Shown here piece after piece: positions 16,561-24,762 of a stretch of DNA of 64,000 bases. The notes beneath the pieces were generated by a model. The model was not told where the DNA came from and ran no database searches. It was given only the letters and a program-made list of their open reading frames with translations. The translations under genes were made by a program, and so were the position numbers. Within the stretch, counting starts at the first letter, position 1, and each line of letters begins with the position of its first letter. Source of the stretch: Chitinophaga sp. H8 (GTDB taxonomy: Bacteria > Bacteroidota > Bacteroidia > Chitinophagales > Chitinophagaceae); contig NZ_JBEXAC010000001.1 in the NCBI RefSeq assembly GCF_040567655.1, positions 2,852,001-2,916,000 of the forward strand. The letters are read 5' to 3'.

Positions 16561-17628
16561 ATGAAAAGAAATAGTTTTAGTGGCCTTTTGATAGAAAATA
16601 TTCAAGAGTTGTATTCTAATTTTATTACGGTAGCTCAATTGGATTCAGGGTTGAGCAAGGACGTTTATTTATCTTATGTCAATGAGAATTCAGATGAATT
16701 TAACGAGGTATTTGAGAAGTATCTTATAGAAGAGAGTAATAGAAAGTTTACAATCCAGTATGATAAATTTTTTAGTTTATGTTTGGATAATCAACGTACT
16801 AATTCTGCATTGAACAACTCTAGCCTTAGTCACTTTTTTTCCTATATTAATACTTGCCATGTTGTATTGAAGAATGTTGAGAAGGTCATCAGAGGGAATA
16901 AAGTTTCGACATCGGATGTTGTACTTTTAACTTTGTATGGATTCATGTTACGGCAGGCAGATCAAGTTGGACATATGCTTTTGTCGGGCTACAATGATGG
17001 AGCTTTAGTTCTTTGGAGATCATTTTATGAATATGCTCTAACCCTTAAATTATTATGTGATAAAGATGAGGAAGATTTAACAATGCGGTTTTATCATCAT
17101 AGAATTAGAAACCTTAAAAAGCAAATGGAGAGTTATCAGGAGCGCCTTCAACCTTTAGGCTTCCGGGTTTTGGAAGATGAGAAGAAAAATGATATTAATG
17201 AATTTTTTGATGCAGTCGCTTCCCAACACGGTAAGAAGTTCTTAGATAATGAGTACGGCTGGGCGGATCATTTGTTCCCAGGAAAGAAACGTGCAACTGC
17301 AAGGGATTTAGAAGATCTAGTTGATTTTGGCAGGTATCGTGCGTTCTATATAAAAGCATCTGGATATGCGCATACTGGATTTGCAAATATTCAGGAATAT
17401 CAGCGAGATGATAATTTTGCTCTTGATATTATCACCCTGCAAACTACTGATATTAGAAAGTTAATAGACCCTATGCAGCTTACAATAGCGGTTTTTCATG
17501 ATGTAAATATAAGTTTTCTCGAATTGTTGTCAGATGAAGTTGAATTGGATATTAATATTAAAGTATTAAAGAAAATATCAGACAATTTGATGGATTCTTT
17601 TGATTTAAAAAGTACCAGTAACTCTTGA
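16561..17628 (+). CDS. DUF5677 family protein, ICE cargo
   Basis: A 355-residue, mostly helical soluble protein. The central part, LRQADQVGHMLLSGYNDGALVLWRSFYEYALTLKLL, matches DUF5677 proteins, where a helix with an Arg and acidic residue (LWRSFYE) is conserved. Some helical-bundle families of this kind resemble HEPN proteins, and such genes occur in variable islands, but no function is established to my knowledge. The DNA is markedly AT-rich compared with the transfer genes, suggesting separate acquisition. It ends 28 bp before a terminator shared with the convergent integrase gene. Confidence 0.7.
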   Translation: MKRNSFSGLLIENIQELYSNFITVAQLDSGLSKDVYLSYVNENSDEFNEVFEKYLIEESNRKFTIQYDKFFSLCLDNQRTNSALNNSSLSHFFSYINTCHVVLKNVEKVIRGNKVSTSDVVLLTLYGFMLRQADQVGHMLLSGYNDGALVLWRSFYEYALTLKLLCDKDEEDLTMRFYHHRIRNLKKQMESYQERLQPLGFRVLEDEKKNDINEFFDAVASQHGKKFLDNEYGWADHLFPGKKRATARDLEDLVDFGRYRAFYIKASGYAHTGFANIQEYQRDDNFALDIITLQTTDIRKLIDPMQLTIAVFHDVNISFLELLSDEVELDINIKVLKKISDNLMDSFDLKSTSNS

Positions 17629-17655
17629 AAGTAATGCCGGTAGATTAAATTCAAT

Positions 17656-17698
17656 CCTTGAAATAGCCCATTGGTGAGCTATTTCAAGGCGAATTATT
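17656..17698. terminator. Bidirectional terminator between cargo gene and integrase
   Basis: A perfect 12-bp stem, CCTTGAAATAGC (17656-17667) paired with GCTATTTCAAGG (17678-17689), with a 10-nt loop, sits between two convergent genes. AT-rich tracts lie on both sides, so it can serve both the cargo gene and the integrase. Confidence 0.75.
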
Positions 17699-19114
17699 TT
17701 ACCGGCCAATCTCTTCATATTCTAAGTGAAGGACTGGATTTTTTATTTTCGGACTTGTATCGATAATTTCCATGAGTTTAGGCATTAGTACTGTTGTGAA
17801 TACTTTTTCCAGTACAGTCGGGGCAATCTGCTCTAGTAGTAACGCAAATTGCTCTTCATTGATCCCTTGTATCCCGATCGTCTGACCGCTGTTAATCTTC
17901 TGTTGTACTCGTTGCATATACATCAATACCAGCGGATTTCCTACCCGTGCATAAATCATAGTAGTAGCCAACTTTTCATGTCCCATCATGATTTGCACTA
18001 CTTCCGGAGGCACCCCCAGCTGCATAGTTACCGTGGTTCCGAATGTATGTCGAGCCATATACGGATGAAGTTCCACTGAAAATCCACATATAAGCCCGAT
18101 TACCTTTAGGTTATCATTAAGAACCTTGTTGCTCACAAAATGGAACACAGTTTCTCTATACGATGCACCTGGCTCAAGACCGTATTCCTGAATTATTTCC
18201 TTCGCCTTCTCTAAAAGTGGTACCCATGCTGGGATTTCACTCTTTACCCTGGTATAGGTCATCCAAATATTTCCGTTTATGTCTGTAGATAATTGCTCTG
18301 GTTTAAGAGACTGCACATCTATTGGAGCCATACCGGTATAACAGCAGAAAACAAAAATGGCCCGTACTAGCTTATGTATTGGATTAATAAGGATTACATC
18401 TTCGATGATGCGTAGTTGCTCCCACGTTAGATATTCTGTCTCTTTCCGTTTGAAATTGACTGAAAAATCACTAAGGGCGTCCTTTTCACACCAGCCGTTC
18501 TTTCCCGCCCATTTAACCATCTTTTTAACCCTCTCCATGTGCTTCATGGCTCCATTCTTATTACAAGGATCATTCGGCTTAATTGGATTTTGAAGTATGT
18601 AGGTATATAGGCCGTCAATGAAATTAAAATTAAGATGGCGAAGGGGGATATCACCCGCAGCGTATTTCCATTTACAGTACCTTTCTACATAGCCGTTTGT
18701 AGCGCCATAGTTCTTGATGCTTCCTTTTTTAATCTCTGTTTTAAACTTTTCATAAGCGATTTTGCAAAGTTGGAGCATGGTGACTTTTTGGATGTCAGGG
18801 CCAATACCGAGATAACAATTTTTGATATTCTCGGCTGTCAGCACACCTTCCTTCAATTCAAGATCCTGGAAAATGCCAGTTAATTTTGATTTTACTTTTT
18901 CCAGATAAGTGGCGAATTCCTTTAATTCCTTTGAGGTAAGGTAGGGGCCACCTTTTTCTGCATCCCAATTTTCCAGCTGAAAACTACCCTTGATTGTAAG
19001 TTCTCTCTCCGGAGAATTATTACAGGCAATTCTTGCGTACACTGAGTAGTCTTTTCTTTTGTTCTTGTTTTGGCGCAGGGCATAGCGTACGCCGAAAGTG
19101 TTTTCACTTCTCAT
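17699..19114 (-). CDS. int: Tyrosine recombinase / ICE integrase
   Basis: A 471-residue site-specific recombinase with the Bacteroidetes layout: N-terminal arm-binding part, SAM-like core-binding domain (about 100-200) and C-terminal catalytic domain. The nucleophile Tyr is in TTMIYARV, preceded by MMGHEKLA (box with His). At box I the usual Arg is replaced (FCCYTGMAPIDVQSL); IntDOT-type enzymes also lack it. The HxxR box reads YMARHTFGT, with Tyr where His is usual and a His two residues earlier (HPYMAR). It presumably inserts the element at the nearby tRNA-Pro. Confidence 0.92.
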   Translation of the reverse strand: MRSENTFGVRYALRQNKNKRKDYSVYARIACNNSPERELTIKGSFQLENWDAEKGGPYLTSKELKEFATYLEKVKSKLTGIFQDLELKEGVLTAENIKNCYLGIGPDIQKVTMLQLCKIAYEKFKTEIKKGSIKNYGATNGYVERYCKWKYAAGDIPLRHLNFNFIDGLYTYILQNPIKPNDPCNKNGAMKHMERVKKMVKWAGKNGWCEKDALSDFSVNFKRKETEYLTWEQLRIIEDVILINPIHKLVRAIFVFCCYTGMAPIDVQSLKPEQLSTDINGNIWMTYTRVKSEIPAWVPLLEKAKEIIQEYGLEPGASYRETVFHFVSNKVLNDNLKVIGLICGFSVELHPYMARHTFGTTVTMQLGVPPEVVQIMMGHEKLATTMIYARVGNPLVLMYMQRVQQKINSGQTIGIQGINEEQFALLLEQIAPTVLEKVFTTVLMPKLMEIIDTSPKIKNPVLHLEYEEIGR

Positions 19115-19365
19115 TTCTTCTTCATTTTAAATGGACAAATCATGTTCTCTGGATCGTGGCTCACAAGCCCAAAAAATGAGTAGAAACAAAGCCGTTGATA
19201 TCATTTGAAATAAGATGATATCGTTTGTAATAATTTGAAATACAAATTAATACATATGACGAGGAATCTACGTAGAGTAGATAAAGTTACTCTGAAACCT
19301 ACTCACGGTATTACTCTGCCGACAACTTGAAATTCGATGATATAAGATGATATGGGGCAAAAATG
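19115..19365. other. Attachment-region DNA with repeated short motifs
   Basis: The 330 bp between integrase and tRNA contain no gene. They hold repeated short motifs that could be arm-type sites for the integrase or its directionality factor: TAAGATGATAT twice (about 19210 and 19342), related ATTTGAAAT stretches (about 19203 and 19233), and TTACTCTG twice (about 19289 and 19311) with nearby GAGTAG and CTACTC. The crossover core itself should overlap the tRNA 3' end. Confidence 0.45.
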
Positions 19366-19399
19366 AAAAAGCCCGCAGATACAATATCTGCGGGCTTTT
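19366..19399. terminator. Terminator downstream of tRNA-Pro
   Basis: An 11-bp perfect stem, GCCCGCAGATA (19371-19381) and TATCTGCGGGC (19385-19395), with a 3-nt loop is flanked by AAAAA on the left and TTTT on the right, so it works in both directions. It lies 46 bp past the tRNA 3' end on the minus strand. Confidence 0.8.
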
Positions 19400-19444
19400 C
19401 GGCATATCGCGTAACAAAGCGTTACAATGATTTTAGCCTTTTTG

Positions 19445-19518
19445 TCGGGACGACAAGATTCGAACTTGCGACCTCTTGCACCCCATGCAAGCGCGCTACC
19501 GGGCTGCGCTACGTCCCG
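19445..19518 (-). tRNA. tRNA-Pro (anticodon GGG)
   Basis: On the minus strand a 74-nt cloverleaf can be drawn: acceptor CGGGACG pairs with CGTCCCG, D-arm GCGC/GCGC, anticodon stem CTTGC/GCAAG with loop ATGGGGT giving anticodon GGG, and T-arm GCAAG TTCGAAT CTTGT (one imperfect pair). Discriminator base A is encoded; CCA is not. The sequence is close to usual bacterial proline tRNAs. Its 3' end is the inferred insertion site of the ICE to the left. Confidence 0.93.
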
Positions 19519-19577
19519 AATTATTACCGGTATGTTTATTCTTAAACGTTACCACCAGTCTTTTTACCAGCGGGATG

Positions 19578-19585
19578 CAAAAGTA
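19578..19585 (-). promoter_or_regulatory. Candidate -7 promoter box for tRNA-Pro
   Basis: The minus strand reads TACTTTTG, an exact match to the Bacteroidetes -7 box TAnnTTTG, about 60 bp upstream of the tRNA. No good -33 TTTG was found at the usual distance. Confidence 0.45.
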
Positions 19586-19734
19586 AACATTAATTTGATT
19601 TCTAAAAATTTTGCCCCCTTTTCTTTTGAAAAAATTTAATCTGTCCTGTTAAATCTTTATCAAAAGAACGTTAAAGCTGGTATTTATCACCCCTATAATC
19701 CCCCTTCATGGCACCAGAATTAACAGTTTTATAT

Positions 19735-19742
19735 TACATTTG
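19735..19742 (+). promoter_or_regulatory. Candidate -7 promoter box for the envelope operon
   Basis: TACATTTG matches TAnnTTTG exactly and lies 60 bp upstream of the first gene of the operon. The -33 element is not recognisable. Confidence 0.45.
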
Positions 19743-19802
19743 CCCCGGTATTTTTGAGAAAAACCACTCTTTTTCCGACAGGTTTGATATAGATCGTACA
19801 GC

Positions 19803-21065
19803 ATGCACATATTACTCAAAAACGTTAAGATAGTAGCACCATCCTCTCCCTTTCACGGGCAGCAAAAAGACATTTCCATTCAAAACGGCACCATCCACCA
19901 GATCGCAGATAAGCTGGAGGCAGGGACGGCTACCGTTATTTCCGGCGAAAACCTCCATGTTTCTGCCGGCTGGGTGGACCTTTTTGCACATTTCTGTGAT
20001 CCGGGGCAGGAACATAAAGAAGACCTGCAAAGCGGGATAAAGGCCGCTGCCAAAGGAGGTTTTACTACGGTGATGATCGTTCCTAACACGCAACCAGCAT
20101 TATATACCAAACCTCAGATCGAATACGTACTCAGCAAAACCCGTCATACTGCGGTGAATGTTTTACCCATAGGGGCTGCCACCAAAAACCTGGAAGGTAC
20201 TTCCCTGGCAGAAATGTATGAAATGCAGCAGGCAGGAGCAGTGGCTTTCTCTGACGGGCTTAAACCGATTCAATCTCCTGGCCTGGTACTCAAGGCCTTG
20301 CAATATATTAAAGCCTTCAATGGCATCCTTATCCAGCTGCCGGACGAACAAAGTATCTCTGGTCACGGACTGATGCACGAAGGCCTCTATTCTACCCAAC
20401 TGGGCATGCCCGGCAAACCGGCACTCTCTGAAGAGCTGATTATTCAGCGCGACCTGGAGCTGGCCCGGTATACCGATTCCCGCATCCACTTTACCGGTGT
20501 GAGCACCCGTAAAGGGATCGCACTCATTGCAGCAGCTAAAGCGGAAGGTATCAAAGTAACCTGCTCCGTAACGCCTTACCACCTGTCGCTTACCGATGCA
20601 CACCTGGTTAATTACGATACACATTTAAAAGTAAATCCTCCCCTGCGTACTGCTGATGATGTACAGGCACTGCAGGAAGCCCTGCAAAACGGGGTGATCG
20701 ATTGTTTTGCTACCCATCACCTGCCACAGGACTGGGATGCCAAACAACTGGAGTTTGAATATGCTAAAAATGGTATGATAGGCCTGGAAAGCTGTTTTGG
20801 CGTGCTTAGAAAGCACCTCTCCGGTATTTCTCTGGATACCCTGGTGGGCATGATGAGCGAGCAACCGCGTAAAGTGTTCGGACTGTCACCCGTAAATGTA
20901 CAGGAAGGTGCTGCAGCGAATCTTACTATCTTTGATCCGGAAACAGACTGGGAATTTACTACCGCAGCAATCGCTTCCCGGTCTAAGAATTCGGCGTACC
21001 TCGGTACAACGCTGAAAGGTAAAGTAGTGGCAGTTATCAATAACAGCCAGGTACACTATAATTAA
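19803..21065 (+). CDS. Dihydroorotase homologue lacking metal ligands (pseudo-PyrC)
   Basis: A 420-residue amidohydrolase-fold protein of the class I dihydroorotase family (QEHKEDLQSG, LKVNPPLRT, MIGLESCFGVL). The catalytic residues are gone: DxHxH reads DLFAH (first His lost), the substrate Arg in H-x-R-x-P-G is Cys (HFCDPG), the later His sites read QLPDE and HFTGVST instead of HxED and HxxHxST, and the final Asp in ATDH is His (ATHHLP). It is therefore probably not a working dihydroorotase; related non-catalytic subunits support aspartate transcarbamoylase in other bacteria. It heads an operon with envelope-sugar genes. Confidence 0.88.
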   Translation: MHILLKNVKIVAPSSPFHGQQKDISIQNGTIHQIADKLEAGTATVISGENLHVSAGWVDLFAHFCDPGQEHKEDLQSGIKAAAKGGFTTVMIVPNTQPALYTKPQIEYVLSKTRHTAVNVLPIGAATKNLEGTSLAEMYEMQQAGAVAFSDGLKPIQSPGLVLKALQYIKAFNGILIQLPDEQSISGHGLMHEGLYSTQLGMPGKPALSEELIIQRDLELARYTDSRIHFTGVSTRKGIALIAAAKAEGIKVTCSVTPYHLSLTDAHLVNYDTHLKVNPPLRTADDVQALQEALQNGVIDCFATHHLPQDWDAKQLEFEYAKNGMIGLESCFGVLRKHLSGISLDTLVGMMSEQPRKVFGLSPVNVQEGAAANLTIFDPETDWEFTTAAIASRSKNSAYLGTTLKGKVVAVINNSQVHYN

Positions 21066-21087
21066 TCCGCATAGAAACAGCGTGACC

Positions 21088-21579
21088 ATGACCAGCAAAA
21101 ACCATCTTATATACGGAGCAACTACAGGTGTTGTGATGATTGTTATTACCATCATCTGCTACCTGCTTGGGGTAATACAACACGAATGGGCACAGTATGC
21201 GCCTTTAGCCATCATCCTGGGAGGTGTAATCCTCTCCTGTATCAACTTTTCCAAAATACATCGCCGGGAGGTAACCTTCAGCACTACTTTTTCAAACGGA
21301 TTTAAAACAGTAGCGGTCATCACCCTGATCTTTGTAATATTCGCCCTGATTTTTATCACCATTTTTCCGGATATCAAAGCACAGGCGATGGCCAACATCG
21401 CCCTGGAAATGCAAAATCAGGGACAATCTGCGGAGGCCATCGCAGCCGCACAGGGAAAGTATACCGTGGTGATGATCGGCAAGCTGTTATATGGTATCTT
21501 GTCCTTTGGTATAGTAGCGGCCCTGATTGGTGCACTGGTAGCCAAAAAAAATACAAATACACCATCACCTAAATTATAA
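21088..21579 (+). CDS. DUF4199 membrane protein
   Basis: A DUF4199-type inner-membrane protein with four predicted helices: two near the N-terminus, one near residue 80 and one at the C-terminus, with an Ala/Gln-rich loop (about 105-130) between the last two. Bacteroidetes carry many such proteins, often next to dihydroorotase-like and glycosyltransferase genes, as here; no function is established. The ATG at 21088 is preferred over an in-frame GTG at 21082. It starts 22 bp after the previous gene and ends 17 bp before the next. Confidence 0.82.
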   Translation: MTSKNHLIYGATTGVVMIVITIICYLLGVIQHEWAQYAPLAIILGGVILSCINFSKIHRREVTFSTTFSNGFKTVAVITLIFVIFALIFITIFPDIKAQAMANIALEMQNQGQSAEAIAAAQGKYTVVMIGKLLYGILSFGIVAALIGALVAKKNTNTPSPKL

Positions 21580-21596
21580 ATCACTCCTTAGCTAGT

Positions 21597-22550
21597 ATGA
21601 GTTTAGATATATCCATCATCGTTCCCTTAAAAAACGAAGAAGAATCTCTCCCCGAGCTGGTAGCCTGGATTGATAGGGTAATGCAGGCTCATCATTTCTC
21701 CTACGAAGTATGGATGGTAGATGATGGCAGCACAGATAATTCCTGGCAGGTGATACAACAACTCGCTGCGCAGAATAAAAACATAAAAGGCATCAAATTT
21801 CAGCGTAATTATGGCAAGTCGGCAGCGCTGAATGAAGGTTTCCGTGCAGCACAGGGGAATGTGGTGATTACCATGGATGCCGATCTGCAGGATAGCCCGG
21901 ATGAAGTGCCTGAACTTTACCGGATGATCGTGGAAGATGGGTATGATGTGGTGAGTGGCTGGAAAAAGAAACGCTTCGATAATACCTTTACCAAAAACCT
22001 CCCCTCCAAATTATATAATTATACTACCACCAAAATGAGTGGTGTAGCGCTGCATGATATGAACTGCGGCCTTAAATCATACCGGAAGAAAGTCGTGAAA
22101 TCCATCGAGGTATATGGCGAAATGCATCGCTATATCCCCGTTATCGCCAAATGGAACGGCTTCCGGAACATTGGTGAAAAAGTAGTGGAACACCGCGCCC
22201 GTAAATACGGTGTAACCAAATTCGGCCTGGAACGTTTTATCAACGGCTTTTTGGACCTGGCGTCTATTATGTTCATCAGCAAATTTGGTAAACGCCCCAT
22301 GCACCTGTTTGGCGCATTGGGTACCCTCTTTTTCCTGGTAGGGTTCCTGATCGCTTTTTACCTGGGCTTTGCCAAAATTTTTTATGATCAATATAATATG
22401 ACAGACCGGCCTATCTTTTACCTGGCACTGGTGGCGATGGTAATAGGATCCCAGCTGTTCCTCACAGGTTTTATAGGTGAACTGGTGGCCCGCAATGCTA
22501 CTGAAAGGAATACCTACCTGGTGGAAACCCGGCTGGAACAAAAAGACTAG
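21597..22550 (+). CDS. Family 2 glycosyltransferase, polyprenyl-phosphate type
   Basis: A 317-residue GT-A enzyme with SIIVPLKNEEESLPELV at the N-terminus, the DDGSTDNSW box and the metal-binding TMDADLQDSPDE (about residues 91-102), followed by two C-terminal membrane helices (about 232-258 and 272-300). This layout is that of DPM1/GtrB/ArnC-like enzymes that load a sugar on a polyprenyl phosphate at the inner membrane. Its place ahead of heptose-pathway genes suggests a role in glycan or LPS assembly. The exact sugar cannot be told from sequence. Confidence 0.9.
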   Translation: MSLDISIIVPLKNEEESLPELVAWIDRVMQAHHFSYEVWMVDDGSTDNSWQVIQQLAAQNKNIKGIKFQRNYGKSAALNEGFRAAQGNVVITMDADLQDSPDEVPELYRMIVEDGYDVVSGWKKKRFDNTFTKNLPSKLYNYTTTKMSGVALHDMNCGLKSYRKKVVKSIEVYGEMHRYIPVIAKWNGFRNIGEKVVEHRARKYGVTKFGLERFINGFLDLASIMFISKFGKRPMHLFGALGTLFFLVGFLIAFYLGFAKIFYDQYNMTDRPIFYLALVAMVIGSQLFLTGFIGELVARNATERNTYLVETRLEQKD

Positions 22551-22572
22551 TCCATCATTCCTAATCTGAATC

Positions 22573-23712
22573 ATGTTGCTAACTAAGAAGAAAATATTAA
22601 TACTAGGTACAGCCTACCCCTTCCGGGGTGGGCTGGCTGCTTATAATGAGCGCCTGGCAGAAGAATTACAACAAACGGATGAAGTGGATATCTGGACTTT
22701 CACCGTGCAATACCCCAATTTCCTGTTCCCCGGTAAAAGCCAGTATTCTACCGATCCTCCGCCTGCACACCTGAAGATACGCCGCATGATCAATGCGGTA
22801 AATCCATTCAACTGGTGGAAAGTGGGCCGGCAAATCAGAAAAATGGCGCCGGATATTATTATCGTTAAATACTGGTTGCCCTTTATGGGCCCCTGCCTGG
22901 GAACATTGCTGCGCTTAGGAAAGAAAGGGCATCCTACCAAAGTGATTGCCATCCTGGATAATGTGGTACCGCATGAAAAAAGACCAGGGGATGTTGCTTT
23001 TACCAAATATTTCCTGAAACCGGTGGATGCTTTCATTGCTATGAGCCAGTCGGTGCTGAACGATCTCAAACAATTTCAGCCCAACAGACCCATCTCCCTG
23101 ATCCCCCATCCTATCTACGATAACTATGGTGCCAGGGTATCCAAACAGGTGGCCAGGGAGCATTTAAAGCTGGATCCTGATAAACGGTATATCCTCTTCT
23201 TCGGATTTATCCGCCAATACAAAGGACTTGATCTGCTATTACAGGCCATGGCAGATGAAAGGATGAAAAAACTGGACGTGCATGCCATTGTTGCGGGAGA
23301 ATTTTATGAAGATGCTGCGCCTTATCATCAGCTGCTGGAAAAATTACAATTGGGCAACCGGATCATTATGCATACCGACTTCATTCCAAATGAAACAGTA
23401 AAATATTACTTCGGTGCGGCCGACTTGGTGGTACAACCCTATAAAAGTGCCACACAAAGTGGTATTTCCCAGATTGCCTACCACTTTGAGAAACCCATGG
23501 TGGTAACCAGTGTAGGCGGCCTAACAGAAATGGTACCGCATGGAAAAGTAGGCTACCAGAGTGCGCCTGATCCTGCCGCCATTGCAGCAGCGATTGAAAA
23601 ATATTACCTGGAAAACCGGGAAGAAGAGATGATTGACAACCTGCGCATAGAAAAGCAACAGTACTCCTGGAGCAGACTTGCCACGGAAATACATACCTTA
23701 GCAAAAATCTAA
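22573..23712 (+). CDS. Family 4 glycosyltransferase
   Basis: A 379-residue GT-B glycosyltransferase. The N-terminal domain has the GGLAAYNERLAEEL stretch, typical of group 1 enzymes; the C-terminal domain has YILFFGFIRQYKGLDLLLQA and the acidic region of the family is represented by KSATQSGISQIAYHFEKPMV, where the usual E-x7-E pattern is altered. It probably transfers a nucleotide-activated sugar to a lipid-linked glycan in the cytoplasm. It lies 22 bp after the GT2 gene and 16 bp before the heptose kinase gene; GDP-heptose from the next genes is a plausible donor. Confidence 0.88.
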   Translation: MLLTKKKILILGTAYPFRGGLAAYNERLAEELQQTDEVDIWTFTVQYPNFLFPGKSQYSTDPPPAHLKIRRMINAVNPFNWWKVGRQIRKMAPDIIIVKYWLPFMGPCLGTLLRLGKKGHPTKVIAILDNVVPHEKRPGDVAFTKYFLKPVDAFIAMSQSVLNDLKQFQPNRPISLIPHPIYDNYGARVSKQVAREHLKLDPDKRYILFFGFIRQYKGLDLLLQAMADERMKKLDVHAIVAGEFYEDAAPYHQLLEKLQLGNRIIMHTDFIPNETVKYYFGAADLVVQPYKSATQSGISQIAYHFEKPMVVTSVGGLTEMVPHGKVGYQSAPDPAAIAAAIEKYYLENREEEMIDNLRIEKQQYSWSRLATEIHTLAKI

Positions 23713-23728
23713 ACCGATAAATTTTCCC

Positions 23729-24751
23729 GTGATATACAGAAGCAAAGCACCTTTACGTTTAGGCCTTGCCGGTGGTGGTACAGATGTAAGCCCTTATTCC
23801 GATTTGTTTGGAGGGGCTATCCTGAATGCTACCATCTCTTTGTATGCCCGTGCATCCATAGAGCTCCTGGCGGATAACAAAGTTATTTTTGAATCGGCGG
23901 ATAAAAAGGAATCATATACTTACGATGCAGTATATCCGCTTCCAATGGATGGGCAGCTCGATATCCTGAAAGGCGTGGTAAACAGGGTGGTGAAGGATTA
24001 TGGCGCCCTGCCTTCCGGCTTTAAACTCACCACTTATGTAGATGCGCCCTCCGGCTCCGGCCTGGGCACCTCCTCTACTCTTGTGGTGGCAGTGCTGGGC
24101 GCTTTTGCCGAATGGCGGAAACTCCCGCTGGGCGAATATGATATGGCCCACCTGGCTTATTCTATTGAAAGGGAAGATCTGCAGCAGGCAGGTGGTAAGC
24201 AGGACCAATATGCGGCCACTTTTGGCGGGGTCAACTTCATGGAGTTTTATAAAGGTGACAAAGTGATCGTAAATCCGCTCCGCATCAGGGATATCTACCT
24301 CCATGAACTGGAAAATAACCTGGTACTGTTCTATACTTCTACCAGCCGCTTGTCTTCCAGCATCATCTCCGAACAGCAAAAGAACGTAAACGATAAAAAG
24401 GAAGGTTCTATTGAAGCTATGCACCAGCTGAAAGAGCAGGCCATCATGATGAAAGAGGCCCTGTTGCGGGGTACGATAGACCAGATTGGTGAGATCCTGG
24501 ATTACGGCTTTAAATTCAAAAAACAAATGGCCCAGGGTATCTCCAATTCCCAGCTGGATGAGATTTACGATGCTGCCAAACAAGCTGGTGCCAGTGGTGG
24601 CAAAATATCCGGTGCCGGTGGTGGCGGATTTATGATATTCTACTGCCCCCGCAATACCCGTTTCCAGGTAGTGGAAGCATTAAATAAATTTGGCGGGGAT
24701 GTAAAACGTTATCATTTTACCAATAACGGTATACAAACCTGGAGTATCTAA
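23729..24751 (+). CDS. hddA: D-glycero-alpha-D-manno-heptose-7-phosphate kinase
   Basis: A 340-residue GHMP kinase. Motif 1 is APLRLGLAGGGTDVSPY, motif 2 (ATP-binding) GSGLGTSSTLVVAVLGAF near residue 110, and motif 3 SGAGGGGFMIFYC near 300; GGKQDQYAATFGG is also conserved. HddA makes the alpha-1,7-bisphosphate of D-glycero-D-manno-heptose. The gene begins with GTG. gmhA and an hddC/gmhB fusion follow, which makes the heptose assignment much stronger than the GHMP fold alone; some related enzymes act on other sugars such as fucose. Confidence 0.9.
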   Translation: MIYRSKAPLRLGLAGGGTDVSPYSDLFGGAILNATISLYARASIELLADNKVIFESADKKESYTYDAVYPLPMDGQLDILKGVVNRVVKDYGALPSGFKLTTYVDAPSGSGLGTSSTLVVAVLGAFAEWRKLPLGEYDMAHLAYSIEREDLQQAGGKQDQYAATFGGVNFMEFYKGDKVIVNPLRIRDIYLHELENNLVLFYTSTSRLSSSIISEQQKNVNDKKEGSIEAMHQLKEQAIMMKEALLRGTIDQIGEILDYGFKFKKQMAQGISNSQLDEIYDAAKQAGASGGKISGAGGGGFMIFYCPRNTRFQVVEALNKFGGDVKRYHFTNNGIQTWSI

Positions 24752-24762
24752 ATTTTAAAGTC

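Larger units (their letters stand above)
1..19444. mobile_element. Integrative and conjugative element, right-hand part (left end outside window)
   Basis: A Bacteroidetes-type conjugation operon (traE, traF, traG, traJ, traK, traM, traN) lies between accessory genes and a tyrosine integrase that sits about 580 bp from the 3' end of tRNA-Pro. Integrases of such elements commonly use tRNA 3' ends, and the geometry fits: the tRNA is on the minus strand and the element lies to its left, downstream of the tRNA. No second copy of the tRNA 3' end was seen further left, and relaxase, coupling protein and traO-traQ are absent, so the element continues beyond position 1. Base composition looks more AT-rich than the chromosome to the right; this was judged by eye, not computed. 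Confidence 0.9.

Noticed and set aside
19366..19399. Part of the attachment site
   Set aside because: The hairpin is explained by termination of the tRNA transcript; whether it is also within the crossover repeat cannot be decided without the left end.
19803..21065. Active dihydroorotase (pyrC)
   Set aside because: All recognisable metal-ligand positions are substituted, so a simple pyrC label would mislead.
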